Assembly: GCA_947073495.1 (NCBI GenBank)
Contig: CAMTMX010000012.1
Location: 1-47,021 of the forward strand
Source: an uncultured Porphyromonadaceae bacterium
Lineage (GTDB): Bacteria > Bacteroidota > Bacteroidia > Bacteroidales > Muribaculaceae
DNA length: 47,021 nt
Direction: 5' to 3'
The position numbers and the translations under genes are program-made. Shown one piece after another: positions 7,943 to 17,416 of this stretch. Under the pieces are notes generated by a model that saw only the letters and a program-made list of their open reading frames with translations, was not told where the DNA came from and made no database searches. Within the stretch, counting starts at the first letter, position 1. Each line of letters begins with the position of its first letter.

Positions 7943-10174
7943 TTATTTCCGCAATAGGCTGGTGACAGATTGGTAGCCGTCTTTCGTTATGATGGCACGA
8001 ATGTCGGCTTTGCACTCTTCCACAGGTATCGGCGATGAGTAGACAGGCGAAGAGGGTGTCGGTTTTGAACCGTCGAGAGTGTAGTGGATTTCTGCGTCGG
8101 GATAGGGCGCGTTCATATGTATCTTGCCGTTTTCGATCTTGATGCCGGGCGCACGCATGTGGGCGGTCACTCCGAGTCTCTTGAGACGTGGCAATTCTTT
8201 TTCACCGATCATCATGCTGAAGTCTTCGGGAGTGTATGTGGGTTTGCCGTTCCAGGCTCTCTCTGCGAGCGCGATTGATTTGGGGAACAATAGGGTTTCT
8301 GCTCCTTCAAGACTTCTCAACGTCTCACCCCACAGATGTCCGGAGACTCCGATGATCTCCCCTTTAGCTCCTGCCTGATCAGGACAGATCATGTCGGGAT
8401 AGCCGGAGAGGGCTTTTAGCTCATCCACAAACCCTCCCCAATAAAGACCACGCTCTTCGGGATGGGGTGCGTAAAGCATGTCCATATAAAAATAGTTTAC
8501 ATTTGACAGAATAACGGGATAGCCGGCTTTCACACCTTTTATGGCATTGTTCCTTTCCGGGTCGAGAGGGCTCACCCAGCAGTTGACTCCGCCAACCTGC
8601 GGCGCCACCTGAGGATGATAGTCGTCATCATAACCTGTGTAGATATCCTGCCAGCCCAACATGGGTATGCTTCTGTCTCGCATAATTCGAGCCACCTTTT
8701 TCACAAATTCCCCTTGCAGCCCGTGTCTTCCGGTCACTCCTTTATCTGCTGCAAGCTTCATTGCAGCCGGGGAGCCGTCCCAAGCACCCTCAGGCACTTC
8801 GTCTCCTCCGAGGTGGATGCCCGGCAGAGAGACTCCCGCCTCATGATACATAGCCTCGATTTCGTCGACAACTTTGGCTATAAACGCATATGTGCCGGGT
8901 AATGCCGGATTCATCAGATTGTCGTGATAATCCTGTGCCGATGTGTAGACGGAAGTGTCGCCCGGTTCGGTGAGTCGGTAAGTGTCGTCGCCGGTGCGTC
9001 GTTCGTAGGCGTTCATTGCCATTATGGCGGCACGTGCGTGACCGGGGGATTCCACTTCAGGAATAACTGAAACGCCTATTGAATCACAATATTTAAGGAA
9101 CGAGATAAATTCGTCGCGGGAGAAATATCCGTTTGCCGTTCCGGCTTTTGAATCGGGATTTCCATCGCCGTTGAATACGCCGGGGAGGAAATCCTTGCTG
9201 TCGAGCGTGTAGCCTCTGCGTGCACCTATCTCTGTCAGTTCAGGAAGTCCGGGAATTTCAAGGCGCCATGCCTCGTCGTCGGTGATGTGGAAATGCAGGG
9301 TGTTGAGTCTGTAGTCAGCCATAAGCCCTACAATCTTGCGCATCTGTTCTGGATTATAGAAGTTGCGTGCGATATCGATCATAAGGGCTCTGTAAGGATA
9401 GTCCGGATAGTCTTCTATTACGGCGCAAGGTATTTCCCCGCCGTTGGGTTCGAGCAGACGGCGCTCAAGCGTGCGCTTGGCAACGGTTATAGCACGTGGG
9501 GAAGCCCCTTCGATAAGAGCTTTCTCTGGAGTGAGCGTGATTCTGTAAAACTCGGGGTTTTCGTGGCGGATGGAATTAGTGGTTACCGGCAATCCGCTTT
9601 TGAAAGTTCCCTCGGTCAGAGTCACTTTCTTAAACGATGGGGAGATGTCGAACGGACCGGGTTTCTTGCCGGAGATAAGTTTATCGTTCAGCCGGTAGAT
9701 AGAGTCGGCTGCAGTGATCCAGTTTGTCCATTCCTTGTTTTCTACAGATGCGTCGAGGAGGGGTTTGAGGGTGGCTTCCACAGGGATTATTCTTCCGCCC
9801 GGGGTTACGGCATGGAAAGATTCAGGGAGGAAGGCATCGGTGCGTATCGGCTCGTCATATTCTATTTCTATGACGGCATTTTCAGCCGGTGTGCCGAATT
9901 CCGGAGCGGAGAGATAATAGTAGCCTGCACAGATTTCCACAATAGAGTCACCCTGAGAGACAACTCTTTTTTCACGGGGAAGCTGGTTGAAACAAAGTCT
10001 TGAGATTGAATCAAGCCCCGTCACGGTTAAGCGGCAGATTGTTTTACTTTCGTTGCCGTCCTGAGGTGACAGGATTTCCCAAGTCACGGCAGGATTTGTC
10101 GCATCTGAATTTGATGCACAGCTTGCGCAAATTGCGGAAGCTACGATAAAGAGTCCGGAAATTTTTCGAATCAT
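7943..10174 (-). CDS. GH20 beta-N-acetylhexosaminidase lipoprotein
   Basis: A 743-residue exo-acting hexosaminidase that removes terminal GlcNAc/GalNAc residues from glycans such as mucin or chitin oligomers. The N-terminus is a lipoprotein signal ending ICASC (Cys19). An N-terminal GH20b-like domain is followed by the TIM barrel starting with YRALMIDIARNFY. The catalytic pair is D458-E459 in HLGGDEVPEGAW. The C-terminus carries a chitobiase-type domain (YTLDGSKPTPSSPVY). The enzyme probably faces the periplasm or cell surface. It is transcribed divergently from metG, with a -7-like TATCTTTG on the minus strand at 10206-10213. Confidence 0.93.
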   Translation of the reverse strand: MIRKISGLFIVASAICASCASNSDATNPAVTWEILSPQDGNESKTICRLTVTGLDSISRLCFNQLPREKRVVSQGDSIVEICAGYYYLSAPEFGTPAENAVIEIEYDEPIRTDAFLPESFHAVTPGGRIIPVEATLKPLLDASVENKEWTNWITAADSIYRLNDKLISGKKPGPFDISPSFKKVTLTEGTFKSGLPVTTNSIRHENPEFYRITLTPEKALIEGASPRAITVAKRTLERRLLEPNGGEIPCAVIEDYPDYPYRALMIDIARNFYNPEQMRKIVGLMADYRLNTLHFHITDDEAWRLEIPGLPELTEIGARRGYTLDSKDFLPGVFNGDGNPDSKAGTANGYFSRDEFISFLKYCDSIGVSVIPEVESPGHARAAIMAMNAYERRTGDDTYRLTEPGDTSVYTSAQDYHDNLMNPALPGTYAFIAKVVDEIEAMYHEAGVSLPGIHLGGDEVPEGAWDGSPAAMKLAADKGVTGRHGLQGEFVKKVARIMRDRSIPMLGWQDIYTGYDDDYHPQVAPQVGGVNCWVSPLDPERNNAIKGVKAGYPVILSNVNYFYMDMLYAPHPEERGLYWGGFVDELKALSGYPDMICPDQAGAKGEIIGVSGHLWGETLRSLEGAETLLFPKSIALAERAWNGKPTYTPEDFSMMIGEKELPRLKRLGVTAHMRAPGIKIENGKIHMNAPYPDAEIHYTLDGSKPTPSSPVYSSPIPVEECKADIRAIITKDGYQSVTSLLRK

Positions 10175-10265
10175 GGTAATTTCGGTAAGAGTTCGTTTAA
10201 TATGGCAAAGATAATGATTTTATTGTGAATATGATTAAATTTGGTAAAATAAGATTGTGGTAGCT

Positions 10266-10297
10266 TTTGCGAATATTGGGGAGATTGTGTAATTTTG
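10266..10297 (+). promoter_or_regulatory. promoter for metG
   Basis: TTTG (10266-10269), 20-nt spacer, TAATTTTG (10290-10297): full consensus, 24 nt before the metG start codon. Confidence 0.75.
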
Positions 10298-10321
10298 CGC
10301 TATAAAACAACATAATTCAAT

Positions 10322-12361
10322 ATGGAGAAGAAATTTAAACGCACACTGATCACATCGGCGCTCCCTTACGCCAATGGCCCGGTGCACATCGGTCATCTCG
10401 CCGGTGTGTATGTGCCAGCCGACATTTATGCCCGTTATCTACGTCTAAAAGGTGATGAGGTCATGTTTGTGGGAGGTAGCGACGAGCATGGTGTGCCGAT
10501 CACTATAAAGGCAAAGAAGGAGGGTGTCACCCCTCAGGATATCGTTGACCGTTACCATAATATTATAAAAGACTCTTTTGCAGAACTCGGCATATCGTTT
10601 GATGTCTACGGAAGGACCACTTCCGACACCCATCGCAAGACAGCATCCGATTTCTTCCGCACTCTCTACGATAAGGGAGAGTTTGTGGAGAAGACGTCGA
10701 TGCAGCTCTATGACGAAGAGGCGGGAGAATTCCTTGCCGACCGCTATGTGACCGGCACGTGCCCTCACTGCGGTAAGGACGGTGCATACGGCGACCAGTG
10801 CGAGGCGTGCGGCACATCCCTCAATGCCACAGACCTTATCAATCCGAAGTCTACGCTTTCCGGAAGTGTGCCGGTGATGAAAGAGACTTCCCACTGGTAT
10901 CTACCCCTCGACAAGTGGGAGCCGACACTCCGCAAATGGATTCTGGAAGACCATCAGGAATGGCGCCCCAACGTCTACGGGCAGTGCAAGTCATGGCTCG
11001 ACATGGGTCTGCAGCCGCGTGCCGTGAGCCGCGACCTGAAATGGGGTATCCCCGTGCCGGTGGAGGGTGCCGAGGGGAAGGTGCTTTATGTCTGGTTTGA
11101 CGCCCCGATAGGCTATATCTCCAACACTATCGACGCCGATCCTCAGAACTGGGAGAAATGGTGGAAAGATCCCGAGACACGTATGCTCCATTTCATCGGC
11201 AAGGACAACATCGTGTTCCATTGCATCGTCTTTCCGGCAATGCTTATGGCTCACGGCGGATATAATCTTCCTGACAATGTGCCTGCAAACGAATTCCTTA
11301 ACCTCGAAGATGACAAGATATCCACATCCCGCAATTGGGCGGTGTGGCTTCATGAATATCTACGAGAACTTCCCGGCAAGCAAGACGTGCTCCGCTATGT
11401 GCTGACCGCCAACGCTCCCGAAGCAAAAGACAACAATTTCACCTGGAAAGATTTCCAGGCACGCAATAACAATGAGCTTGTCGCCATCCTCGGCAACTTT
11501 GTGAACCGTGCCACTGTGCTTGTGCATAAATATTACGGAGGGATGGTGCCTGCGTCAGGAGAATTCACCGCTGCCGACAATGCTGTCGTGGAAGAGGTAA
11601 GGGCTTCTATCGCAGCTTTGTCAGACAATCTTGACCACTTTAAATTCCGCGAGGCGTTGAAAGACGCCATGAACGTGGCGCGTATCGGCAATAAATATCT
11701 CGCCGATTCAGAGCCCTGGAAACTTATCAAGACTGATCCGGCGCGCACCGCCACTATCCTCAACGTGGCGCTGCAGATCTGTGGCAACCTTGCTGTCGTT
11801 TTCGAGCCGTTCACTCCGTTTATGTCTGCAAAACTTGCGGAACAGCTCCGCATGAAAGATCTCAATTGGGATATGGCGGGCAGATTCGATCTTATTTCCG
11901 ACGGCGTAGAGATAGGCAAGCCGGAACTCCTGTTTGAAAAGATTGAAGACAGTGTTGTGGAGGCTCAGGTGAAGAAACTCAACGATGCCAAGCAAAAAAA
12001 TCTTCTTGAGCAATGGAAACCCGAAGAGGTGAAGGCTGAGGTGGATTTCCCCACATTCGAGAAGATGGATATCCGGGTGGGCAAGGTTCTCGAATGCGAG
12101 AAAGTTCCCAAGGCAGACAAACTTCTCAAATTCAAGATTGACGACGGCATGGGCGGACGCACGATCGTGAGCGGCATCGCCAAATATTATCAGCCTGAAG
12201 ATCTCGTGGGCAAGGAGGTTTGCTTTATCGCCAACTTTGCTCCCAGGAAACTCAAGGGTGTTGAGTCGCAGGGTATGATCCTCAGTGCTCAGGATGCCGA
12301 CGGGCGCCTGGTGGTTGTCGGTCCTACGGGAGAAGTTCGTCCGGGTAGCAGCGTCGGTTGA
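10322..12361 (+). CDS. metG: methionyl-tRNA synthetase
   Basis: A 679-residue class I aminoacyl-tRNA synthetase that charges tRNA-Met. The HIGH motif is at residues 22-25 after PYANGPV. The KMSKS loop appears as KISTS at K332. A zinc knuckle with paired CxxC motifs ([17 protein letters not shown]) lies at about 145-161. The C-terminal EMAP-II-like tRNA-binding domain ([20 protein letters not shown]) covers roughly the last 110 residues, as in dimeric bacterial MetG. Its last 38 bp overlap the end of the convergent SprT-like gene. Confidence 0.97.
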   Translation: MEKKFKRTLITSALPYANGPVHIGHLAGVYVPADIYARYLRLKGDEVMFVGGSDEHGVPITIKAKKEGVTPQDIVDRYHNIIKDSFAELGISFDVYGRTTSDTHRKTASDFFRTLYDKGEFVEKTSMQLYDEEAGEFLADRYVTGTCPHCGKDGAYGDQCEACGTSLNATDLINPKSTLSGSVPVMKETSHWYLPLDKWEPTLRKWILEDHQEWRPNVYGQCKSWLDMGLQPRAVSRDLKWGIPVPVEGAEGKVLYVWFDAPIGYISNTIDADPQNWEKWWKDPETRMLHFIGKDNIVFHCIVFPAMLMAHGGYNLPDNVPANEFLNLEDDKISTSRNWAVWLHEYLRELPGKQDVLRYVLTANAPEAKDNNFTWKDFQARNNNELVAILGNFVNRATVLVHKYYGGMVPASGEFTAADNAVVEEVRASIAALSDNLDHFKFREALKDAMNVARIGNKYLADSEPWKLIKTDPARTATILNVALQICGNLAVVFEPFTPFMSAKLAEQLRMKDLNWDMAGRFDLISDGVEIGKPELLFEKIEDSVVEAQVKKLNDAKQKNLLEQWKPEEVKAEVDFPTFEKMDIRVGKVLECEKVPKADKLLKFKIDDGMGGRTIVSGIAKYYQPEDLVGKEVCFIANFAPRKLKGVESQGMILSAQDADGRLVVVGPTGEVRPGSSVG

Positions 12362-13025
12362 CGGTGCGGATCGTATTCCCCGACCGTTCAAGCGCTACAG
12401 CCCCTTTGAGGTGGGAGACCACATCCTCGCTTTTTGCGATATATAGCTTCGCTTTCATCACCCTTGGGAAGCGGTTGAACCATGGGTCGGTAGAACCGAT
12501 CCATCTGATGGAAACAACGTTAGGAAATTTCTGAAAATCGTCCCAAAGGGAAAAGATACGGGTTTTAGTGACGGGCGCCACACCGAGGCGTCCGTCATTA
12601 AATTTTGCAAGACACAGATAATGCCCCCGTATTCTTTTGTCGGCATCGAGCTGTTCTTCGGTAGATCTTGCCGACACTACAATATTTCTGCCGTGGCTCC
12701 GGTTGATAAGGGTCATTATTCTTCTGAATGCAGGTCCGTGGGATGATGAATCCTTTATCTTTTTCACCACGATAAAGAGATGTATCATTTCGTGAATCAC
12801 TACGTCTTCCCATTCAGATTTCGGGAGGTCGAAACCTGTGCTGATGCGTATTTCGAAATCGTCATATTTCTTAACGGAGAAAGAATGCGACACACGATAG
12901 CACAGCTTGCCTCTGAATGTGTGTGCCTTAGTGAGCGCGAAACGTGGTTCCGGGAGTTCTTCTTTGAAAATAAGAGAATTAAAATGAGAGAAAGAGTTTT
13001 TTATAAATAAAATGTCAGGTATCAT
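12324..13025 (-). CDS. SprT-like zinc metalloprotein
   Basis: A 233-residue protein with an HExxH zinc-binding motif ([12 protein letters not shown], about residues 75-86) and the downstream [11 protein letters not shown] histidine expected of SprT-like domains. Eukaryotic relatives (Spartan) degrade DNA-protein crosslinks; the bacterial role is poorly defined. The C-terminal 90 residues (aromatic-rich, [16 protein letters not shown]) have no role I can assign. The coding end overlaps the end of metG by 38 bp on the opposite strand. Confidence 0.8.
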   Translation of the reverse strand: MIPDILFIKNSFSHFNSLIFKEELPEPRFALTKAHTFRGKLCYRVSHSFSVKKYDDFEIRISTGFDLPKSEWEDVVIHEMIHLFIVVKKIKDSSSHGPAFRRIMTLINRSHGRNIVVSARSTEEQLDADKRIRGHYLCLAKFNDGRLGVAPVTKTRIFSLWDDFQKFPNVVSIRWIGSTDPWFNRFPRVMKAKLYIAKSEDVVSHLKGAVALERSGNTIRTVNRRCYPDELLP

Positions 13026-13234
13026 AAAGTCGTTAAGGCTTTCCCAGGATAGAAATTTTTCAAAGAAAAGGAAATTTTATTTTATAATCAAAAATTAAAT
13101 GTTAAATTAGTGAAATTAATTTGTAGTGCCCTTTAATTTAGCAGTGTCTTTTAATTAAAGAGAGTTACAATTATTGAATATCTATCTTCTACCGAGGGAG
13201 AGTGTCGCTTGCATTTTCCCTAACAATTAAAATA

Positions 13235-14110
13235 ATGGCTATATCAGTAGTTCTCAACACCTATAATGCCGCCAAATCCCTCCAAAAGGTTTTGTCATGT
13301 TTGAAAGGGTTTGATGAAATCGTGGTCTGCGATATGGAATCAACCGACAACACTGTCGACATTGCGCGAAGTTTCGGCGCGAAAGTGATATCTTTCCCCA
13401 AGGAACAACACAAGCATTGCGGACCGGCACGCAATTTCGCTATCAGGCGTGCTTCAAACGAGTGGGTGCTTGTAGTAGACGCCGATGAACTTGTGAGTCA
13501 GGATCTTCGGCAGTTCCTATATAAATTTATCCGTAAGCCGGGAAATGTCAAAGGAGTCTACATCCCCCGGATGAACTTCATCCTCGACCGTTTCCACCGT
13601 TCTGCGTATCCTGACTACCGCATGCGGTTCTTCGCGCGAGATTATGTTGATTGGTCGCCGGAATTCCATGCGCGTCCGGTCGTCGAAGGAGAAGTCTACA
13701 AGATCCCTTCAAACAGACACAATCTTGCCCTTGTGCACATTCCGCCCACAGTCGAGGGGATGATAGAGCGTTCCAACCGCTATACCACTCTTGAGGCGTA
13801 CAAAATGAATCCGCGTAAGATCACGTCTTTATCTCTGCTATATTATCCTTTTATCCGCTTTTTCAATGTCTATCTTGGGAAAGCGGCATTCAGATGTGGC
13901 ACCGCCGGACTGATTCTTGCTACAAACGCTTCTGTATGTGAATTCTATCGTCTGGCAAAGCTCTATGAGGAAAAAGTGCGCCACAACATTGTGGGTGGCG
14001 ACTTCGGCGATCTCCCTGACGAGGTGGCTCTTGAGAAAATACGTCTCATCAAGGAGCTTAGAAAGAACAGAAAAAAAGCCGGAATGGTGTATGATAATTC
14101 CGGAGTATAA
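13235..14110 (+). CDS. family 2 glycosyltransferase (LPS-core type)
   Basis: A 291-residue GT2 glycosyltransferase with a GT-A fold. I chose the ATG at 13235 because the conserved start MAISVVLNTYNAA begins there; the upstream Met at 13202 would add an unusual 11-residue extension. Visible motifs are VVCDMESTDNT (nucleotide-sugar binding, about 31-41), the DxD-type VVDADELV (about 78-85), and MRFFARDYVDWSPEFHA in the acceptor region. Relatives of the WaaE/KdtX type add sugars to the lipopolysaccharide core at the cytoplasmic face of the inner membrane. The donor sugar cannot be read from the sequence. It appears monocistronic. Confidence 0.88.
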   Translation: MAISVVLNTYNAAKSLQKVLSCLKGFDEIVVCDMESTDNTVDIARSFGAKVISFPKEQHKHCGPARNFAIRRASNEWVLVVDADELVSQDLRQFLYKFIRKPGNVKGVYIPRMNFILDRFHRSAYPDYRMRFFARDYVDWSPEFHARPVVEGEVYKIPSNRHNLALVHIPPTVEGMIERSNRYTTLEAYKMNPRKITSLSLLYYPFIRFFNVYLGKAAFRCGTAGLILATNASVCEFYRLAKLYEEKVRHNIVGGDFGDLPDEVALEKIRLIKELRKNRKKAGMVYDNSGV

Positions 14111-14329
14111 TAATCTGATGACATTAATTTAATAATTTTTGTGGGAAAGAGTCTGAGGATACGTTTACAATTGGCATAAGTTAAGATTTAGAAAGAGTTT
14201 TTGTGGCCGTTTTGAGACTGAGTTAAGGAGTTATGGATATTCATGACGACTGAATAAATGCTTAAAGCAGACCAAAAAGACTTCTTAATGTTAAAAGTAA
14301 ACATACTCTAAATGGCTGTTAAAAATAAT

Positions 14330-14361
14330 GTTGCATATCTGAGCGGAAATCAGTAATTTTG
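14330..14361 (+). promoter_or_regulatory. promoter directly abutting the M28 gene start
   Basis: GTTG (14330-14333), 20-nt spacer, TAATTTTG (14354-14361). The ATG is at 14366, only 4 nt later, which predicts a leaderless or nearly leaderless mRNA. Confidence 0.6.
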
Positions 14362-14365
14362 CAAC

Positions 14366-15328
14366 ATGCAAAGATCAGCGTTATTTTTGATTGCCGCCCT
14401 CGCGCTTGCGGGGTGTGGCGGTAAGAAAGCCGAGGCTGTGGCGGCAGAAGAGAGTGTGTCGGAGGTTGTTGTCAACTTCGATGCCGACAGTGCGTATTCA
14501 TACGTGGCGAGGCAGGTGGCTTTCGGACCGCGTGTGCCAAACACTGAAGCACACCGGCTCTGTGGCGAATGGCTTGCTTCGGAGCTTCGTCGTCATGGAG
14601 CGGAGGTGACGGAACAGAATGCAGAACTAAAGGCGTTCGACGGCACCATGCTAAAGGCTAAGAATATTCTTGGAAGATATAATCCTGACGCCAACGACAG
14701 GCTGCTTCTTCTCGCTCATTGGGATTGTCGTCCATGGGCTGACCAGGATCCTGACCCCGCCAACCATAAGACTCCGGTTGACGGAGCCAACGATGGCGCA
14801 AGCGGAGTGGGGGTTCTTCTTGAGATCGCCCGACAGTTGAATAAGAAAGCCCCTGAAAAAGGTGTTGACATCCTATTTGTCGATGCCGAAGACTGGGGGA
14901 CTGAAGGAAGTGAGGATTCCTGGGCAATGGGTGCAAGATATTTTGTAGAGAACCCACCGATAGAGGGCTACCTTCCTGACGAGGCTATCCTTCTTGATAT
15001 GGTGGGCGGAAAAGGCGCCGTGTTCTGCAGGGAATATTTTTCCGAACAGGCGGCTCCACGTCTTGCCCAATCGTTATGGGGTATAGCAGCCTCAAGGGGA
15101 TATGGTGATATATTTCAGAATAAATTCGGTGGTGCCGTGACAGATGACCACGTTCAGCTTATCGCTAAGGGGATCCCTACGGTAGACATCATAGAGTATC
15201 ATCCAGAGCAGGAAATAGGGTTCAATCCTCACTGGCACACCGTCACTGACAATATGGACAACATCGACCCCGCCACCCTCAAGGCTGTGGGCGAGACCGT
15301 CCTCCATTATTCAATTATTAATTATTAA
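14366..15328 (+). CDS. M28-family lipoprotein, glutaminyl-cyclase-like
   Basis: A 320-residue zinc hydrolase-fold lipoprotein (signal ending LALAGC, Cys17). Motifs LAHWDCRPWADQDPDP, GANDGASG, VDAEDWG and HWHTVTDNMDNI supply the D, E and H of a single-zinc site. They resemble the periplasmic type II glutaminyl cyclases of Bacteroidetes, which convert the N-terminal Gln exposed after signal cleavage into pyroglutamate. An M28 aminopeptidase is the alternative. The C-terminal residues YSIINY are encoded by the first units of the ATTAGTA-type repeat that follows, so the protein end has probably been reshaped by that repeat. Confidence 0.85.
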   Translation: MQRSALFLIAALALAGCGGKKAEAVAAEESVSEVVVNFDADSAYSYVARQVAFGPRVPNTEAHRLCGEWLASELRRHGAEVTEQNAELKAFDGTMLKAKNILGRYNPDANDRLLLLAHWDCRPWADQDPDPANHKTPVDGANDGASGVGVLLEIARQLNKKAPEKGVDILFVDAEDWGTEGSEDSWAMGARYFVENPPIEGYLPDEAILLDMVGGKGAVFCREYFSEQAAPRLAQSLWGIAASRGYGDIFQNKFGGAVTDDHVQLIAKGIPTVDIIEYHPEQEIGFNPHWHTVTDNMDNIDPATLKAVGETVLHYSIINY

Positions 15329-15358
15329 TTAGTAATTAGTAATTAGTAATTGATAATT
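15305..15358. repeat. ATTAGTA-type heptamer array, left flank of the four-helix gene
   Basis: Tandem units of TTAGTAA with 7-nt period run from inside the end of the M28 gene up to the next start codon. A matching array lies at 15714-15795, so the small gene between is bracketed on both sides. Confidence 0.8.
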
Positions 15359-15712
15359 ATGAGGGAGGGTAATATTTTACTTATTAAAAGTAAGAGTTTT
15401 GCAATAAGATGCGTTCGTTTATACAAATTTATGTGTAATGAGAAAAATGAGTATGTATTGTCAAAACAATTACTTAGGAGTGGAACAAGCATTGGGGCAA
15501 ATATTAAGGAAAGTCAGTTTGCCCAAAGCAGGTCAGATTTTGCAGCTAAGTTAAGTATTGCCCAAAAAGAGGCTGGAGAAAGTGAATATTGGATTGAAGT
15601 ACTCGAAGAGACGGGATATTTATCTAAAACCCAATCTGAGAGTATGTTGAAAGATTGTAGAGAATTGCTTAAGTTACTCCAATCGATAACAAAAAAATTA
15701 TATAACAAATAA
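15359..15712 (+). CDS. four-helix-bundle (23S rRNA intervening-sequence) protein
   Basis: A 117-residue protein of the four-helix-bundle family first known from 23S rRNA intervening sequences and related to Avd accessory proteins. Typical motifs are LSKQLLRSGTSIGANIKES (about 35-53) and the following helices with SEYWIEVLEETGYLS. I chose the ATG at 15359 rather than the TTG at 15350. The biological role is unclear; members often lie alone in accessory DNA. It sits between the M28 gene and tyrS, bracketed by heptamer repeats, and its A+T content is higher than its neighbours. It looks like an insertion. No reverse transcriptase or variable repeat is present, so a diversity-generating system is not supported. 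Confidence 0.88.
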   Translation: MREGNILLIKSKSFAIRCVRLYKFMCNEKNEYVLSKQLLRSGTSIGANIKESQFAQSRSDFAAKLSIAQKEAGESEYWIEVLEETGYLSKTQSESMLKDCRELLKLLQSITKKLYNK

Positions 15713-15713
15713 T

Positions 15714-15795
15714 TAGTATTACAATTGTAAATTGCTAATTACCAATTAATGGAATTGGTGCAATTGCTAATTACTAATTACTAATTACTAATTAA
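15714..15795. repeat. ATTAGTA-type heptamer array, right flank
   Basis: Units such as CTAATTA with 7-nt period, some in the reverse sense of the left flank (TTAGTAA versus TTACTAA). The array ends 5 nt before the tyrS start codon, so it forms the whole tyrS leader. Confidence 0.8.
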
Positions 15796-15800
15796 AAGAA

Positions 15801-17093
15801 GTGGATTTTATAGAAGAACTTACCTGGCGCGGTATGATTCATACCGTGATGCCGGGAACAGAAGAACAACTGAAGAAGGGTATGACAACCGCTTACCTCG
15901 GTATTGATCCTACCGCCGACAGTCTCCATATCGGTCACCTCTGCGGAGTGATGATGCTTCGTCATTTCCAGCGTTGCGGACACAAACCGCTTGCTCTTGT
16001 CGGTGGCGCCACAGGAATGATCGGCGACCCTTCCGGAAAGAGTGCGGAGCGCAATCTCCTTGACGAGACAACCCTCCGCCACAACCAGGAGGCTATAAAA
16101 AAGCAGCTCTCAAAGTTCCTTGACTTTGAAAGCGATGCCCCCAACAAGGCTGAGATGGTCAACAATTATGACTGGACCAAAGACGTTACTTTCCTCGATT
16201 TCGCACGCGAGATCGGCAAGCATATCACCGTAAACTATATGATGGCTAAAGAAAGCGTGCAGAAACGTCTTAACGGAGAGGCTCGCGACGGTCTAAGTTT
16301 CACTGAGTTTACGTATCAGCTGCTCCAGGGTTTCGATTTCCTTACACTCTATAAGGATAAGAACTGCCGTCTGCAGCTTGGCGGTTCAGACCAGTGGGGC
16401 AACATCACTACAGGCACAGAACTCATCCGTCGCAAGCTCGGAGGTGAGGCATACGCTCTCACATGCCCTCTCATTACGAAGGCGGACGGCGGCAAGTTCG
16501 GCAAGACCGAAAGCGGCAACGTGTGGCTTGATCCCCGCTATACTTCCCCCTATAAGTTCTATCAGTTCTGGCTCAACGTCAGCGACGCCGATGCCGAGAA
16601 ATATCTGAAGATATTCACCTCCCTCACCAAGGAGGAGATAGAGGCTCTCGTTGCCGAGCATCAGCAGGATCCCGGTCAGCGTCCGATGCAGAAACGTCTT
16701 GCAAAAGAGGTGACTGTCATGGTTCATAGTGAGGAAGACTATAACGCGGCTGTGGAGGCGAGCCAGATTCTTTTCAGCAATAAGGCAGACGAGGCTCTCC
16801 GTCATCTCGACGAGAAGACTCTCCTCGAGGTGTTTGAAGGAGTGCCGACTTTCACATTCTCCAAGGCTGAACTTGAGGCAGGTATACCGGTTCTCGATCT
16901 TCTTGCCACCAAGACAGGTGTATTCGCATCGAAAGGGGAGGCCCGCAAGATGGTGCAGCAGGGTGGTGCAAGTCTCAACAAGAAGAAAGTCACAGACCAG
17001 AATGCAGTAATCACAGCTGACGAACTTCTCAATGGCAAATATCTTCTTGCCCAGCGCGGCAAGAAAAACTATTTCCTGCTTATAGCGGAGTGA
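15801..17093 (+). CDS. tyrS: tyrosyl-tRNA synthetase
   Basis: A 430-residue class I synthetase that charges tRNA-Tyr. The start is a GTG at 15801; relatives begin with the same MxFxEEL-WRGMIH segment, so this start is preferred to the Met further in. HIGH is at residues 43-46. The KMSKS equivalent is KFGKT at 232-236, normal for bacterial TyrS of this type. The [13 protein letters not shown] segment and the C-terminal S4-type RNA-binding domain (from about 350) are present. A terminator lies at 17279-17312. Its upstream leader consists only of heptamer repeats, unusual for an essential gene. Confidence 0.96.
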   Translation: MDFIEELTWRGMIHTVMPGTEEQLKKGMTTAYLGIDPTADSLHIGHLCGVMMLRHFQRCGHKPLALVGGATGMIGDPSGKSAERNLLDETTLRHNQEAIKKQLSKFLDFESDAPNKAEMVNNYDWTKDVTFLDFAREIGKHITVNYMMAKESVQKRLNGEARDGLSFTEFTYQLLQGFDFLTLYKDKNCRLQLGGSDQWGNITTGTELIRRKLGGEAYALTCPLITKADGGKFGKTESGNVWLDPRYTSPYKFYQFWLNVSDADAEKYLKIFTSLTKEEIEALVAEHQQDPGQRPMQKRLAKEVTVMVHSEEDYNAAVEASQILFSNKADEALRHLDEKTLLEVFEGVPTFTFSKAELEAGIPVLDLLATKTGVFASKGEARKMVQQGGASLNKKKVTDQNAVITADELLNGKYLLAQRGKKNYFLLIAE

Positions 17094-17416
17094 GGGTTTC
17101 AGTTTTGAGATTTGAGATTTGAGATTTGAGATTTGAGATTTGAGATTTGAGATTTGAGTTGTGAGATTTGAGATTAATCAGGATAAATCAAGATTAATCA
17201 GGACTAATCTCCCAACTGACAACCCACAACTCCCAACTGACAACTCAAGACACACAACTCCCAACTAAATATCAGAATAAGGCGGTCCTTTCGGGGATCG
17301 CCTTTATTTTTGCACCGAAATCAAATCTCCCAACTCCCAACCCACAACTCAAAACCCACAACTCAAATCTCACAACCCACAACTCAAATCTCCCAACTCA
17401 AAACTCAAAACTAAAT
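17094..17416. repeat. GAGATTT and CAACTCC/CAACTCA heptamer arrays with terminator
   Basis: No gene. First come about eight tandem GAGATTT units (17102-17172), then CAACTCC/CAACTGA/CAACTCA units (about 17207-17270). A terminator follows, and then more CAACTCA units run up to the next start codon (17325-17412). Both unit types have a 7-nt period. Confidence 0.85.
17279..17312 (+). terminator. terminator downstream of tyrS
   Basis: AAGGCGGTCC and GGGGATCGCCTT form a stem with a small bulge around TTTC, followed by TATTTTT. Confidence 0.7.

Noticed and set aside
15359..15712. Diversity-generating retroelement Avd component
   Set aside because: The protein is of the related four-helix fold, but there is no reverse transcriptase, template repeat or variable repeat in the window.
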